Assembly (NCBI RefSeq): GCF_030296615.1
Contig: NZ_AP027732.1
Location: forward strand, 3,973,042-4,037,041
Direction: 5' to 3'
Origin: Frondihabitans sucicola
GTDB taxonomy: Bacteria; Actinomycetota; Actinomycetes; Actinomycetales; Microbacteriaceae
Length of the DNA stretch: 64,000 bases
Made by a program: the position numbers and the translations under genes. This document shows, one piece after another, positions 55,425-64,000 of this stretch; position 1 is the stretch's first letter, and the number at the start of each line of letters is the position of its first letter. The notes under the pieces were generated by a model. The model saw nothing but the letters and a program-made list of their open reading frames with translations, was not told the DNA's origin and did no database searches.

Positions 55425-56639
55425 CTAGGAGCGGAGCGCGATCACGTGGTCGAGGACGACGTCGGCAACCTGTCGCTTCGAGCCCTCGGCCTCGCCCACG
55501 ATCGTGCCCGAGGAGTCGAGCAGGATGACGGCGTTGTCGTCGGTCCCGAAGCCGGCGGCCCAGCCGACCGAGTTGACGACGAGCAGGTCGGCGCCCTTGC
55601 GACGGGCCTTGCGGCGACCGAGTTCGAGCAGCTCGTCGCGCGACGGCGCCGTCTCGGCCGCGAAGCCGACGACCGTCAGCCCTTCGCGGCCGAGCGCGGC
55701 CAGGCCCTGCAAGATATCCGGATTCTTGACCAGGTGCAGCGTCAGGGCGTCGCCGTTGTCGTCCTTCTTGATCTTCGCCTCCGAGACCGTCGCCGGCCGG
55801 TAGTCGGCCACAGCGGCAGCCATCACCACCACGTCGGCGACCTCGGCCGCGCTCTCGACGGCCAGCGCCAACTCCGATGCGGTCTCGACCCTCACCACGG
55901 TCAGTCCCTCGGTCTCCACCTCGAGGTGGGCCGCTACGAGGGTCACGTGCGCCCCGCGGTCGGCGGCGGCTCGCGCCAGGGCGACACCCTGCTTGCCGCT
56001 GGAGCGGTTGCCCAGAAACCGCACCGGGTCGAGAGGTTCGCGTGTTCCGCCGGCCGATACCACCACCTCGAGCCCGGCGAGATCGCGAACGGTCGCCACC
56101 GGTTCTGCCACGGCGGCCAGCGCGGCAGCCACGATCGCCTCGGGTTCGCTCATCCGCCCGACCCCGCTGTCGGCGCCGGTGAGCGCCCCGGAGTCCGGTC
56201 CGACGAACACGATGCCCCGCGAGCGCAGCGTCGCCACGTTGGTCGCCGTCGCGGCATTGGCCCACATCTCGGTGTGCATCGCGGGCGCCACGACGACCGG
56301 CGCCCTGGTCGCGAGGACCGTCGTGCCGAGGAGGTCGTCGGCGAGCCCGGTCGCGAGCTTCGCGAGCGTGTGAGCGGTCGCCGGAGCGATGACGACGAGG
56401 TCGGCCTTCTGTCCGAGCGCGACGTGGCGGACCGCGGCGACGTCGTCGTACAGCGAAGCGGTGACGGGGTTCCGGCTGATCGCCTCGAGCGTCGGCAGCC
56501 CCACGAACTTCAGGGCGGCCTCCGTCGGGACGACGTGGACGTCGTGACCGGCCTTGACCAGGAGCCGGACGACTCCGACCGCCTTGTACGCGGCGATGCC
56601 GCCCGAGATGCCGACGACGACGGTGAGCCTTTCGGCCAT
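55425..56639 (-). CDS. coaBC: bifunctional phosphopantothenoylcysteine decarboxylase/phosphopantothenate-cysteine ligase
   Basis: Coenzyme A biosynthesis, 404 residues. CoaC half: GISGGIAAYKAVGVVR, PATAHTLAKLATGLADDLL, PAMHTEMWANAAT. The substrate-flap segment GALTGADSGVGRM lacks the Cys of the E. coli enzyme, as is usual in actinobacteria. CoaB half: GGTREPLDPVRFLGNRSSG, AAAVADYRP and the KIKK motif. Frame intact, ATG 56639. Stands alone between convergent and divergent neighbours. Confidence 0.95.
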   Translation of the reverse strand: MAERLTVVVGISGGIAAYKAVGVVRLLVKAGHDVHVVPTEAALKFVGLPTLEAISRNPVTASLYDDVAAVRHVALGQKADLVVIAPATAHTLAKLATGLADDLLGTTVLATRAPVVVAPAMHTEMWANAATATNVATLRSRGIVFVGPDSGALTGADSGVGRMSEPEAIVAAALAAVAEPVATVRDLAGLEVVVSAGGTREPLDPVRFLGNRSSGKQGVALARAAADRGAHVTLVAAHLEVETEGLTVVRVETASELALAVESAAEVADVVVMAAAVADYRPATVSEAKIKKDDNGDALTLHLVKNPDILQGLAALGREGLTVVGFAAETAPSRDELLELGRRKARRKGADLLVVNSVGWAAGFGTDDNAVILLDSSGTIVGEAEGSKRQVADVVLDHVIALRS

Positions 56640-56692
56640 GGTGCTCCTCGTGTATGGGCGGACCGTGCAGCCCGCGCCTCTATCCTGTCCGA

Positions 56693-57423
56693 GTGTGCAC
56701 CGTCATCGTGAGCTTCGACCCCGAGGCCGCCTGGCCCGTCGTTCTCCTCGGTCTCCGCGACGAAGCGGTCGACCGCCCCTGGGATCCCCCGCCGCCTGGT
56801 GGCCGGAACTCGGCGAGACGGTCAGGGGCGTGCGCGATCGGGAGGCAGGGGGCGCCTGGCTGGCGACGAACCAGAACCCGCCGCGGGCCTCGGTCGTGCT
56901 GAACCGGCACGAGCAGTTCGCGGAGCCGACCGGCGGCTACACCTCGCGCGGCACTCTGCCGCTCGCAGCGGTGACCGGCGCGCCGACCGGGCCCGAGCAT
57001 CCTGCGACCCGCGCCTACAACCTCGTCTCGGCCGACGCCTCAGGCGTGACCTTCACCCGCTGGGACGGAACCGCGGTGCAGACGCAAGCACTGCCGCCGG
57101 GCGTCCACATGATCACCCACGAGGGGCCCGATGTGGCCTCCGTCCCCCGCGAACTCCGTTGGCTCCCCGAGTTCCGCCGAGCGGAGCGGCCGTCCGGATC
57201 GCTCGGGTCGGGTTCGTGGGGTGACTGGCTCGCGATCCTGCGCACCAGCTCGTCCCTGCCGACCGACGACCCCGAGGCCCTGTTCCGCAGCGACGTCATC
57301 GACGGCCACCACTACGCGTCGCTCTCGGTGTCGCTGCTCGCTCTTGCCGACGACGACGTCTGGCTGCGGCACGCCCGGCTCGACGAGCCCGGCCACCTCG
57401 AGGGCACCCTCGACTGGCAGTGA
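56693..57423 (+). CDS. NRDE (TANGO2-like) family protein (one frame break)
   Basis: Protein of about 243 residues with an N-terminal Cys right after the initiator (VCTVIVSFD), as in Ntn-hydrolase-like NRDE proteins. The family Asn-Arg-Asp-Glu motif is diverged: the first stretch reads GLRDEAVDRPWDPP, and NQNPPRASVVLNRHEQF follows. Role unclear; eukaryotic TANGO2 affects heme and lipid handling. The frame breaks at the C5 run 56786-56790; a sixth C gives WDPPAAWWPELGE. GTG 56693, divergent from coaBC with 53 bp between. Confidence 0.78.
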
Positions 57424-57482
57424 GCGGCGTCACGAAACGTCACGTCGCCCCGAAAAGGCGCTGAGGCGCGCAGGATCGAACG

Positions 57483-58093
57483 GTGACAGACCAGCCGTTC
57501 GACTCGATCCGCTCCCCGCGGAGGCGCCGCGCGGAACCGCCGTGCTGCTCGGCGGCGGTGCTCCCGACGGCGACCTCGACCATCTCACCGATCATCTGCT
57601 GCTGTCGGGCTTCTCGGTGGCGCTGGTCGCCGACGTCGCCGTCGACCCGGTCGCCGCGCGATCGACGGCGCTCCGGATCGTGCAGGACACGACGACCGAG
57701 CGCCCCCACGTGCTCATCGGCTCCGGGGTCGGCGCCACTCTGGCCGCCGACATCGCCGCCACCCGCCCGGTGGGGCTCGCCGCCCTCGTGCTGGCCAACG
57801 TCGTCACGCCGGCGTCCCGCGGTGTGACGATCCCGCGCGGCATCGCGCTGCCGAAAGCCCGCGACGTCCTGCAGCCGGTGCTCTTCTTCCACGGCGACAC
57901 GGACCCGATCACCGACATCGCGGACGCCGCCAACTGGGCCACCCAGCTTCCCTTCGGAGCGGTCAGGATCGTCCAGCGCGGCGGACACGGCGTGCTCGGC
58001 GGTGAGGAGCGACGCTCGGTCGCCGCGTCGATCGTGCTCTTCCTCGAGCGGCAGCGCGCCGGGGCCCCCGTGCTGAGCGACGGATTCGCGTAG
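57483..58093 (+). CDS. alpha/beta-hydrolase-like protein (one frame break)
   Basis: Small alpha/beta hydrolase fold protein of about 203 residues. HVLIGSGVGATLAADIA resembles the nucleophile elbow, but the central residue is Gly rather than Ser (GSGVG), so catalysis is doubtful. FFHGDTDPITDIADAA and QRGGHGVLGGEE hold the usual Asp and His. The frame breaks at the C4 run 57514-57517; a fifth C gives IRSPAEAPRGTAVLLGGG. GTG 57483, 59 bp after the NRDE gene. Confidence 0.7.
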
Positions 58094-58153
58094 GACGCGA
58101 CTCGGTCGTCACTCGCACGAGGAGCCTCACGGCCTCTGCCTCGGGCGCCCGCC

Positions 58154-61100
58154 CTACTCCGGACGGACCGTCAGCGTCTCCAGCCCGGAGTGTCGCGTGC
58201 CTCCCGAGACCGTCACGGCGACGTAGCGGGTCACGGCGTGAACTCCCACGTCCGAGGCACCGTCACCGCCGCCGTGGTGTCCACGATCGGTACCGTTGAC
58301 CGGCGTGTAGGTGAGGCCGTCGCTGCTGACCGACACCGTGACGTCGCGCGGCGTGCCACCGGACCACTTCGTGGCGACCGAGGCGACCCGTTGCGGCGAC
58401 CCGAGGTCGACCACCATCCGGCCGCTCGCGCTCGAGTCTCCGTGAGCGTTCGACGCACCGGTGGATCCAGGGGTCCACACCGTCGAGTCGTTGCCGTCGA
58501 CGGCGAAGCCGGGATCACTCATGCCCGCGGGGAGCGGGCTCGTCGGGAACGTGGTGCGCCCCAGCGCGAGGTCGGCGATCGGATACGCCTCGCCGGATCG
58601 CGTCGACACCTGGCTCGTCCTGCCCGGCGAAGCGGTCACATGCAGCGTGGTGCGAGTGCCGACCTGCGCGATGTTCAGGTCGACCGGGCGCACGCCCTTC
58701 GGCGCCGTCACCGTGAGATGCTGAGCATCTTCGACGCGGAACACCAGGCCGGCCGGCACGCCGCCGCCGTGGCGAGCGGACACGGTGAACCTCGTCGGCT
58801 CGACCGCCGCGCCCGCCGCAGGCACGCTCGCGGCATAGGTCACTCCGCTCGCGGTCGCCGTCTGCGTGCCCGGGTACAGGGCGAGGGAGTCGCCGCGCTT
58901 CGGTACCTGAACCGTCCCGGCGACGGGATCGCCGGACAGGTTGAACAGGCTGAGGTAGCCGTCGGCGTCGCTCGCGGCCAACGCCTTCTGCGACGTCACG
59001 ACGCCTGGCCGGTCGGCGAGCCGCTTCGTCGCCTTCGCGTCGGCACCCGCGTAGCCTTCGACGACCATGCCCGCGCTGCCGCTGGCGGGCCCGTCCGACA
59101 GGACGACCTGGTCGGCACGCACGGTGATCGGGTTCGTCGAGCCGCGCACGACCAGCCCAGCCTCACCGTCGATCGACAGCCAGTTGCCGGTGCTGTCGAC
59201 GCCGTCGAGGCCGTAGCTGGCGACGTCGGTCCAGGTCACGCCGTCCAGGGAGGTCTGCACGCGGTAGGCGCTGCCCGCCGACGCCTCCCAGTAGAGGTCG
59301 ACGTGGTCGAGCTGGGTCGGCGCGCCGAGATCGACGGCGACCGACGAGTCGCCGCGGGTGCGATCGGCCCGTGACACCGCCCAGCGGGTGGTGTAGTCGC
59401 CGTCGGTCACCTTGGCGGCGGGATACGCGGGATCCGCGGACGAGGCGGTCACCGGTTTGCCGAGCGCGGCGTTGGCCGTTCCGCTTCCCGCCTCGAGCTC
59501 GAAGAGCGAGTAGCCGTACGTCGGCTGCCCGGTCACTCCGAGCATCCGCACGTGCCGGGCCGTCGTCGCCGGGAAGGTCAGCTTGTCCACGCGGGTGACT
59601 CCCGCAGGCGGGGGCGTCGCCGGTGCCGTGTCGGCCGCCTCGAGGGTCTTCGTCCCCTCGGCAGAGGTGTAGCTCCGGTCACCGTCGAGACCGGGCACGC
59701 CCGGCATGGTCAGATTGTTCACGGTCAGACGACCCTCGCCGGCGGCGGTGCCCGAGGTGGCGTACACGACCGTGCCCGTGGGCAGAGTCGTCATGCCGGC
59801 GTAGCCCGAGTTCGTCGCGAACAGGCTCGCCGACGCGTCGAAGCCGTCGCGCAGCTGCGAGTAGGTCTCCGCGTAGCGGTTCTGCACGGCCTGCGTCGTG
59901 CTCGGGAGGAAGACGGGCGTCGTACCCCCGATGTTGAGCAGCCAGTCGTCGTGCTCGGGTTGCCAGGCGAACTTCGTGAAGCCGGGCTTGCTCACCGCAC
60001 CGGCCCAGGCGTTCTGGGTCTGGTCGTTGACGAGGCCGACGTCGCTGCCGTGATCCGTTGCCCCGCCGGCCGCGGCGTACAGCTGGTCGGTCGACGCGGC
60101 CTTGACCTGGTGACCGGTCGACAGGCGCCACTCGTGCAGCAGATAGCTGATCGCGACTTCGGCTCGCGCCTCAGGTTCGTACTTCGCCTCCCCGAGAACT
60201 TCGTCAGCCGGTCCGCCGGCGCATAGGCCTGGTACGGAGCGAGGCGCTTGGCCAGCGCGTTCTCCGCCGTCGCCGCATACCGATCGCCCTGCACCTGCGA
60301 CAGGAACGCGAGCGGGATCACGTCGCGCCCGTAGAGGTGTTCGCGGTCTTCCACCATGGGCATCAGCGGTTCACCGGCGTCGCTCATCACGCTGAGAATC
60401 GTCTTCCAGAGCTCGTCGCCGTTCGGCTGCTCGGTCAGGACCTCGGGCATCTTCGTTCCGGAGAGGAGGAACTGGATCGAATTGCGCCCTGAGGTGCGCC
60501 ACAACTCCTCCTGGTAGTGAGGCCCGAACGAGCCGTGATTCTCGACGATGAAGGTGTCGTGGAGGTTCCCGGCGGTGTTGTCGGAGACGGGCACGCCGTC
60601 GACCTTCGTCGGGTTCGCCTGATCGGCGGCGGGAAGCCCGGATTCGTTGCGGCTCCAGGTGCCGAAGGCCGTCCTCCAGGCATCGCTGGGGTCGTCCTTT
60701 CCTGCCCAGGCGATGCCGGGGGCGATCCCCTGCGCGTACACGCCCATCTCTTCGAGCTTCGTGTCGCCGCGGGACCCGCCCGTCAGCCCGTTCGGCGTCC
60801 AGCTGCCCGAAGCCGGGTCGTCGGCCGTGCCGAGCCCGGTGTTGTAGGCGGCCTGGCCGCTGGTGATCGCGTCGACGTCGTCCCGGGTCTGCTGATCGAG
60901 CTCGGTCCAGAGGAGGTGAGCCGCCAGCGTGAAGTACGACTCGAACGTCGAGTCCCAGAACAGCGTCTTGCCCCACTCCGTGCCGCCGGCCAGCCGGTTC
61001 GACGCGGCGTAGTGCGCGATCGTCGCCAGAGTGTGCTGTCGCAGCGTCGCCTTGTCGATCCCCGCGGCCTTCGCGTCGTAGTCGCCGCGGGTCAGGAGGA

Positions 61101-61446
61101 CGGCGTTGCCCAGCACGACCGCGAAGTTCTGATCGGCGAGCTTATAGATGCCCTTGGCCGGGTCGTACTGGGTCTCGGCCCAGCGCGTGTGGCGCAGCAG
61201 CGCCTGGTAGTACGCCTGAGCCGTCCCGTCGTGAGCAACGGCCGCGGCCGTGGCGCGGGTGGGCGGCGCGACGGCGCCGGTCACGGTCGAGTGACCGCCG
61301 CCGCCGTGTCGGCCGGCATCGGCAGCGGCGGCCGTGACCGCGCGCGATCCCGTGCCCGCGGTTGCGTACGCCGGGGCCGTGATCAAGCCCAGGCAGAGAA
61401 CCGAGGACAATCCGAGCGCCGTGATCAGGCGTGTGGACATCTTCAT
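58154..61446 (-). CDS. large secreted discoidin-domain protein, putative polysaccharide-active enzyme (one frame break)
   Basis: About 1,097 residues. Sec signal peptide (hydrophobic LITALGLSSVLCLGLITAPA), a His/Gly linker, then a roughly 450-residue all-helical domain resembling the (alpha/alpha) toroids of glycan lyases and hydrolases (for example GTEWGKTLFWDSTFESYFTL, IVENHGSFGPHYQEELW), a beta-sandwich region, and two F5/8 type C domains (DSSVAVDLGAPTQLDHVDLY and GRMVVDLGSPQRVASVATKW). The frame breaks at the C4 run 60190-60193; a fifth base gives KFSGEAKYEPEARAEV. ATG 61446. An operator-like palindrome lies upstream. No catalytic residue can be assigned. Confidence 0.8.
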
Positions 61447-61466
61447 GTGAAGAACCCCTTCATTGG

Positions 61467-61484
61467 TATGACAACGCTGTCATA
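61467..61484. promoter_or_regulatory. palindromic operator upstream of discoidin gene
   Basis: TATGACA-ACGC-TGTCATA is a perfect 7-bp inverted repeat 20 bp upstream of the discoidin gene, of the form used by LacI-family repressors. It differs from the sites near the LacI gene at 19367, so the regulator is probably encoded outside the window. Confidence 0.6.
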
Positions 61485-61560
61485 AACAGCAACTCTAGCG
61501 GCATTCGGCACGAGCCTCAAGAGGGTCCGCGGTCCCATGACGAGAGGGAGAAGTCATCCC

Positions 61561-61606
61561 TTGACATTTCGTTTGGTACCTGACGATACTCGTTTGGTAC
61601 CAAACG
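61561..61606 (+). promoter_or_regulatory. promoter with palindromic MarR-type operator
   Basis: TTGACA (61561-61566), 18 bases, then GATACT (61585-61590) form a promoter for the SDR gene. CGTTTGGTACC occurs at 61570 between the boxes, and the perfect 16-bp palindrome CGTTTGGTACCAAACG spans 61591-61606; the two copies are 21 bp apart, two helical turns. The MarR protein encoded downstream is the likely ligand-responsive repressor. Confidence 0.7.
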
Positions 61607-61642
61607 AATGGGCTATTCGGCCCGGAGAAGGGGAAAGACACC

Positions 61643-62394
61643 ATGCCTGAACGCATCGCATTGATCACCGGAGCCAACCAGGGCGTCGGCAAGCAGGTCG
61701 CCACAGAGCTGGCCGAGCACGGGGTGACCGTGCTCGTCGGGTCGCGCGATCTCGGTCGCGGCGAGGAGGCCGCAGCCGAGATCGGGGCGGGAGCCCGCGC
61801 CGTCCAGATCGACGTCACCGATCCTGCCTCGATCGCCGCTGCGGCCGCATTCGTCGACGCGGAGTTCGGCCGCCTCGACCTGCTCGTCAACAACGCCGGC
61901 ATCTCGAACGTGGGTGGCGGCGACCGGACCCCGAGGAGAACGCGAGTCGATCGAAGGCGAGCACCGCGTCGCTCGACGAGATCCGGGCCGTCTGGGACGT
62001 CAACGTCTTCGGCGTCGTCGCGGTCTACCAGGCGATGCTGCCCCTGCTCCGCAAGGGCGTGGACGCCCGCATCGTCAACGTCTCGAGCGGTGTCGGCTCG
62101 TTGACCGCCAACGCCGATCCGACGTACCCGTACCACTCGATATACGGCCCCGTGTATCCGGCCTCGAAGGCGGCGGAGAACGCCATGACGCTGGCGATGA
62201 TGATCGAACTGGAGGGGACCGACATCAAGATCAACCTCGTCTCGCCGGCGTTCACCAGCACGGCCCTCAACAACTTCGCCGGAACCGAATCGATCGAGGA
62301 CGGATCCCGCGAGGTCGTGCGGGTCGCGCTCCTCGGCAAGGACGGCCCGACCGGCACCTTCACGCGCTGGGAGGACACCACCATTCCGTGGTAA
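61643..62394 (+). CDS. short-chain dehydrogenase/reductase (one frame break)
   Basis: NAD(P)-dependent SDR of about 250 residues. Cofactor site TGANQGVGKQVA, NNAGIS, catalytic Ser in NVSSGVGSL and Tyr-x3-Lys in VYPASKAAENAM. The frame breaks at the C4 run 61929-61932; a fifth C gives DRTPEENASRSK. ATG 61643 follows GGAGAAGGGGA. Probably repressed by the MarR protein downstream and induced by its substrate. Confidence 0.9.
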
Positions 62395-62403
62395 CCATGT
62401 CGG

Positions 62404-62859
62404 GTGCCTGACGAATCGGAAGACCACAGCGACTCGGTCGGCGGCTGGGCGAAGAAGTACTACCTGACGTCCCGCGCGCTGATCGAGTCGACCCTGCGCC
62501 CCTACGACATCGGCCGGACGCAGTGGTACGTGCTCCACCAGCTCGTGACCTACGGGCCCACCCTGCAGCGCGACCTCGGCCAGCTTCTCGAACTCGAGCG
62601 GGCGACCCTGAGCGGAATCGTGACGGCTCTCGTGCGCAAGGGGCTCGTGACGCAGGAGGCCGACGCCACCGACCAGCGGCAGCGCGTGCTCCGCATCACC
62701 GACGCCGGCCGGGCCCTGTGGAGCGAGCTCCCCGATCCGATCGCCATCTCGTCGTCGGTGGCCTTCGGCGGCGCCGATCCGGCCGACCTCGCCGCTGCGC
62801 GCCGAGTGCTGCAGGAGGCCACACGCCGCCTCAACGCGCACATCGCGCCGCCCTCCTGA
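62404..62859 (+). CDS. MarR family transcriptional regulator
   Basis: MarR winged-helix regulator of 151 residues: GRTQWYVLHQLVTYGPTLQRDL, LLELERATLSGIVTALVRKG (recognition helix) and the wing TDQRQRVLRITDAG. GTG 62404, nine bases after the SDR stop, so the two are cotranscribed. The palindromes at 61570-61606 are its probable sites. Confidence 0.92.
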   Translation: MPDESEDHSDSVGGWAKKYYLTSRALIESTLRPYDIGRTQWYVLHQLVTYGPTLQRDLGQLLELERATLSGIVTALVRKGLVTQEADATDQRQRVLRITDAGRALWSELPDPIAISSSVAFGGADPADLAAARRVLQEATRRLNAHIAPPS

Positions 62860-62866
62860 CCAGAAG

Positions 62867-62924
62867 CAGGCGCTTTTACGTCGAACAGGCGAACTAGATC
62901 GCCTGTTCTGCGTAAAAGCGCCTG
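62867..62924. repeat. 26-bp-arm inverted repeat, terminator or REP-like element
   Basis: Left arm 62867-62892 and right arm 62899-62924 are reverse complements except for two adjacent positions, around the loop ACTAGA. Each arm carries CAGGCGCTTTTACG at its outside and GAACAGGCGA inside. It lies between the MarR gene and the convergent FAD protein, whose last nine codons lie in the right arm. It could end transcription in both directions. Confidence 0.8.
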
Positions 62925-64000
62925 TCTTCGGGCGACGCCAGGCGGTCGGCGATCCGGTAGGCGAGCTGCCGCACCTCGGGGATGGCGACGGTCTCCCAGA
63001 GCGCGCCCTTGAGCGCCGCGCCGATCGCGAAAAGACGGTCGGAGGGCACCCCCGACGAGTCGACCAGGGCGCCGGAGGCGTCGGTGTCGAAGCCGATGCC
63101 CGTCGGGTCGGGAGCGACGAGGCCGGCGTCGAGGAGGGCGTCCACGAGCCGACTCCAGCCCCGAGACGCAACCGAAGCGGGGCCGGTGCAGTTGATCGCG
63201 ACGTCGAACGACGTTCCGGCGACACTCGGCGACAGCGTCAGGGCGCCCGACTCGATCAAGGCCGACACCTCGGCCCAGACCGCCTGCGCCATCCGGTGAC
63301 GGTGGACGTCCCAGCGCCGCGCGACGTGGTCGAGGAACCGCCGCCGATCGGCGACGGACAGCCTCTGCCACAGAGTCTGGACCTGCGGGCGCACGCCGTC
63401 GAGCACGGCCTGCCACGGGGATCCTGCGCCCTTCGCCGCCCGGAGCTGAGCGCCGAACGCGGAGATCATCTCGCCGAGGGTCGCGACCTCGTCGCCCAAC
63501 CCCGGCCCGGCCGCCGCAGGCTCGGGCAAGTGCACGGCGGGAAGCAGGAGGCGACGGCTCGTCGCGGTCAGTCGGACTCCCGGCATGCGTCGCGCGAGAG
63601 ACGTCGCCACGTCGATCATGGTCAGGCCGGTGCCGACCAGGAGGACCCGGTCGGACGCGGTGACCCCGTCGAGTGCGCCCGGCGCCCAGGGGTCGTCGAG
63701 GGAGCGCGCGGCCCCCGTCGCGACGGTGCCGGGTGCGGGGTTGCCGAGGGCGAGCACCGCGCTTTCCGCGGTCAACGACGAACCGTCGGCCAACGCGACC
63801 GTCACCCCGGCGGACGACGGCAGGATCCCGACGACCTCGCCCTGCAGAAAAGTCACCTCGGTCGGCGACGACGCGAGCAGCCCCGCGAACTGCGACTCGA
63901 CGTAGTCGCCGAAGACGCGGCGCGGCACGTACGAACCGGCATCGGCGGGCGTCCCGTCGACGTCCCGCCAGCCGGCGCGGTCGAGCCAGCGCAGGAACGC
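62894..64000 (-). CDS. FAD/NAD(P)-binding protein, 5' end outside window
   Basis: C-terminal 368 residues of a flavoprotein of the FAD/NAD(P)-binding (PF13454-like) type. Visible parts are SYVPRRVFGDYVESQF at the window edge, ALADGSSLTAESAVLALGNP, the internal nucleotide motif VLLVGTGLTMIDVATSLARR and INCTGPASV, with LFAIGAALKGALWETVAIPE near the end. The frame is open to the window end. Probably an FAD-dependent monooxygenase or oxidoreductase; substrate unknown. Its stop is inside the long palindrome at 62867-62924. Confidence 0.88.
   Translation of the reverse strand, partial: AFLRWLDRAGWRDVDGTPADAGSYVPRRVFGDYVESQFAGLLASSPTEVTFLQGEVVGILPSSAGVTVALADGSSLTAESAVLALGNPAPGTVATGAARSLDDPWAPGALDGVTASDRVLLVGTGLTMIDVATSLARRMPGVRLTATSRRLLLPAVHLPEPAAAGPGLGDEVATLGEMISAFGAQLRAAKGAGSPWQAVLDGVRPQVQTLWQRLSVADRRRFLDHVARRWDVHRHRMAQAVWAEVSALIESGALTLSPSVAGTSFDVAINCTGPASVASRGWSRLVDALLDAGLVAPDPTGIGFDTDASGALVDSSGVPSDRLFAIGAALKGALWETVAIPEVRQLAYRIADRLASPEDRRFYAEQAI

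Noticed and set aside
685..61932. The many frame breaks as programmed frameshifting or true pseudogenes.
   Set aside because: They occur in unrelated housekeeping and accessory genes at plain C/G runs, without slippery heptamers or decay, and restore conserved motifs with one base.
1..64000. Mobile elements, prophage, tRNA or rRNA genes.
   Set aside because: No transposase, integrase, terminal repeats, cloverleaf or ribosomal RNA sequence was seen on either strand.

Overview
The window is a high-GC (roughly 70 %) actinobacterial chromosome segment. Dense gene packing, many GTG/TTG starts, 4-bp start/stop overlaps, GAF-ANTAR regulators, an LCP cell-wall ligase and the gene repertoire fit the order Micrococcales, plausibly the family Microbacteriaceae. 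Genus is not claimed. No tRNA, rRNA, CRISPR array, insertion sequence or phage gene was seen.

Layout. 1-2371: end of aroE, a type I aroD and a CDF metal exporter. 2425-15045: a catabolic locus. Leftward genes are a Gfo/Idh oxidoreductase, a GNAT acetyltransferase, an HpcH/HpaI aldolase, an aldo-keto reductase and a complete peptide-type ABC importer. Rightward are a DUF1537 acid-sugar kinase, PdxA2 and a DeoR regulator. The two arms diverge from a 15-bp inverted repeat. This looks like uptake and breakdown of a four-carbon sugar acid or its glycoside. 15076-19100: a GntR/ABC-2 exporter operon and a TetR-controlled MDR oxidoreductase. 19367-28615: a LacI regulator, two cytoplasmic glycoside hydrolase-like enzymes (GH99-like, GH140-like) and a second peptide-type ABC importer, probably for plant cell-wall oligosaccharides. 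28671-38439: PadR/HAAS pair, VOC protein, superoxide dismutase with SoxR, thioesterase, a heme-oxygenase-like protein, two GAF-ANTAR regulators, a GT39 glycosyltransferase, a carboxyethylornithine-synthase-like dehydrogenase and a PatB-type lyase.

38565-49015: a large Pro/Ala-rich membrane protein, then a seven-gene, fully overlapping leftward operon (48210 to 41594): BchC-like dehydrogenase, diverged pterin synthase, GT4 glycosyltransferase, methyltransferase, flippase-like membrane protein, RibD-like reductase and membrane sulfatase. A CDP-alcohol phosphotransferase is divergent. I regard this as the best candidate for an undescribed pathway (a pterin-like or glycolipid envelope product). 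49028-58093: polar amino-acid ABC importer, LCP ligase, metY, AlkA-type glycosylase, coaBC, NRDE protein, alpha/beta hydrolase. 58154-64000: a large secreted discoidin-domain protein, a MarR-controlled SDR, a long palindrome and a partial FAD/NAD(P) protein.

Two window-wide properties matter to any user. First, 23 genes carry reading-frame breaks (26 in all). Nearly all are repaired by adding one base to a run of four or five C or G, while every neighbour is intact, so I read them as sequence errors rather than pseudogenes and give the restored genes. Second, the octamer GCAGGATC occurs about 45 times on the two strands together, far above the 2-3 expected from base composition, and often forces rare codons. 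Its role is unknown.
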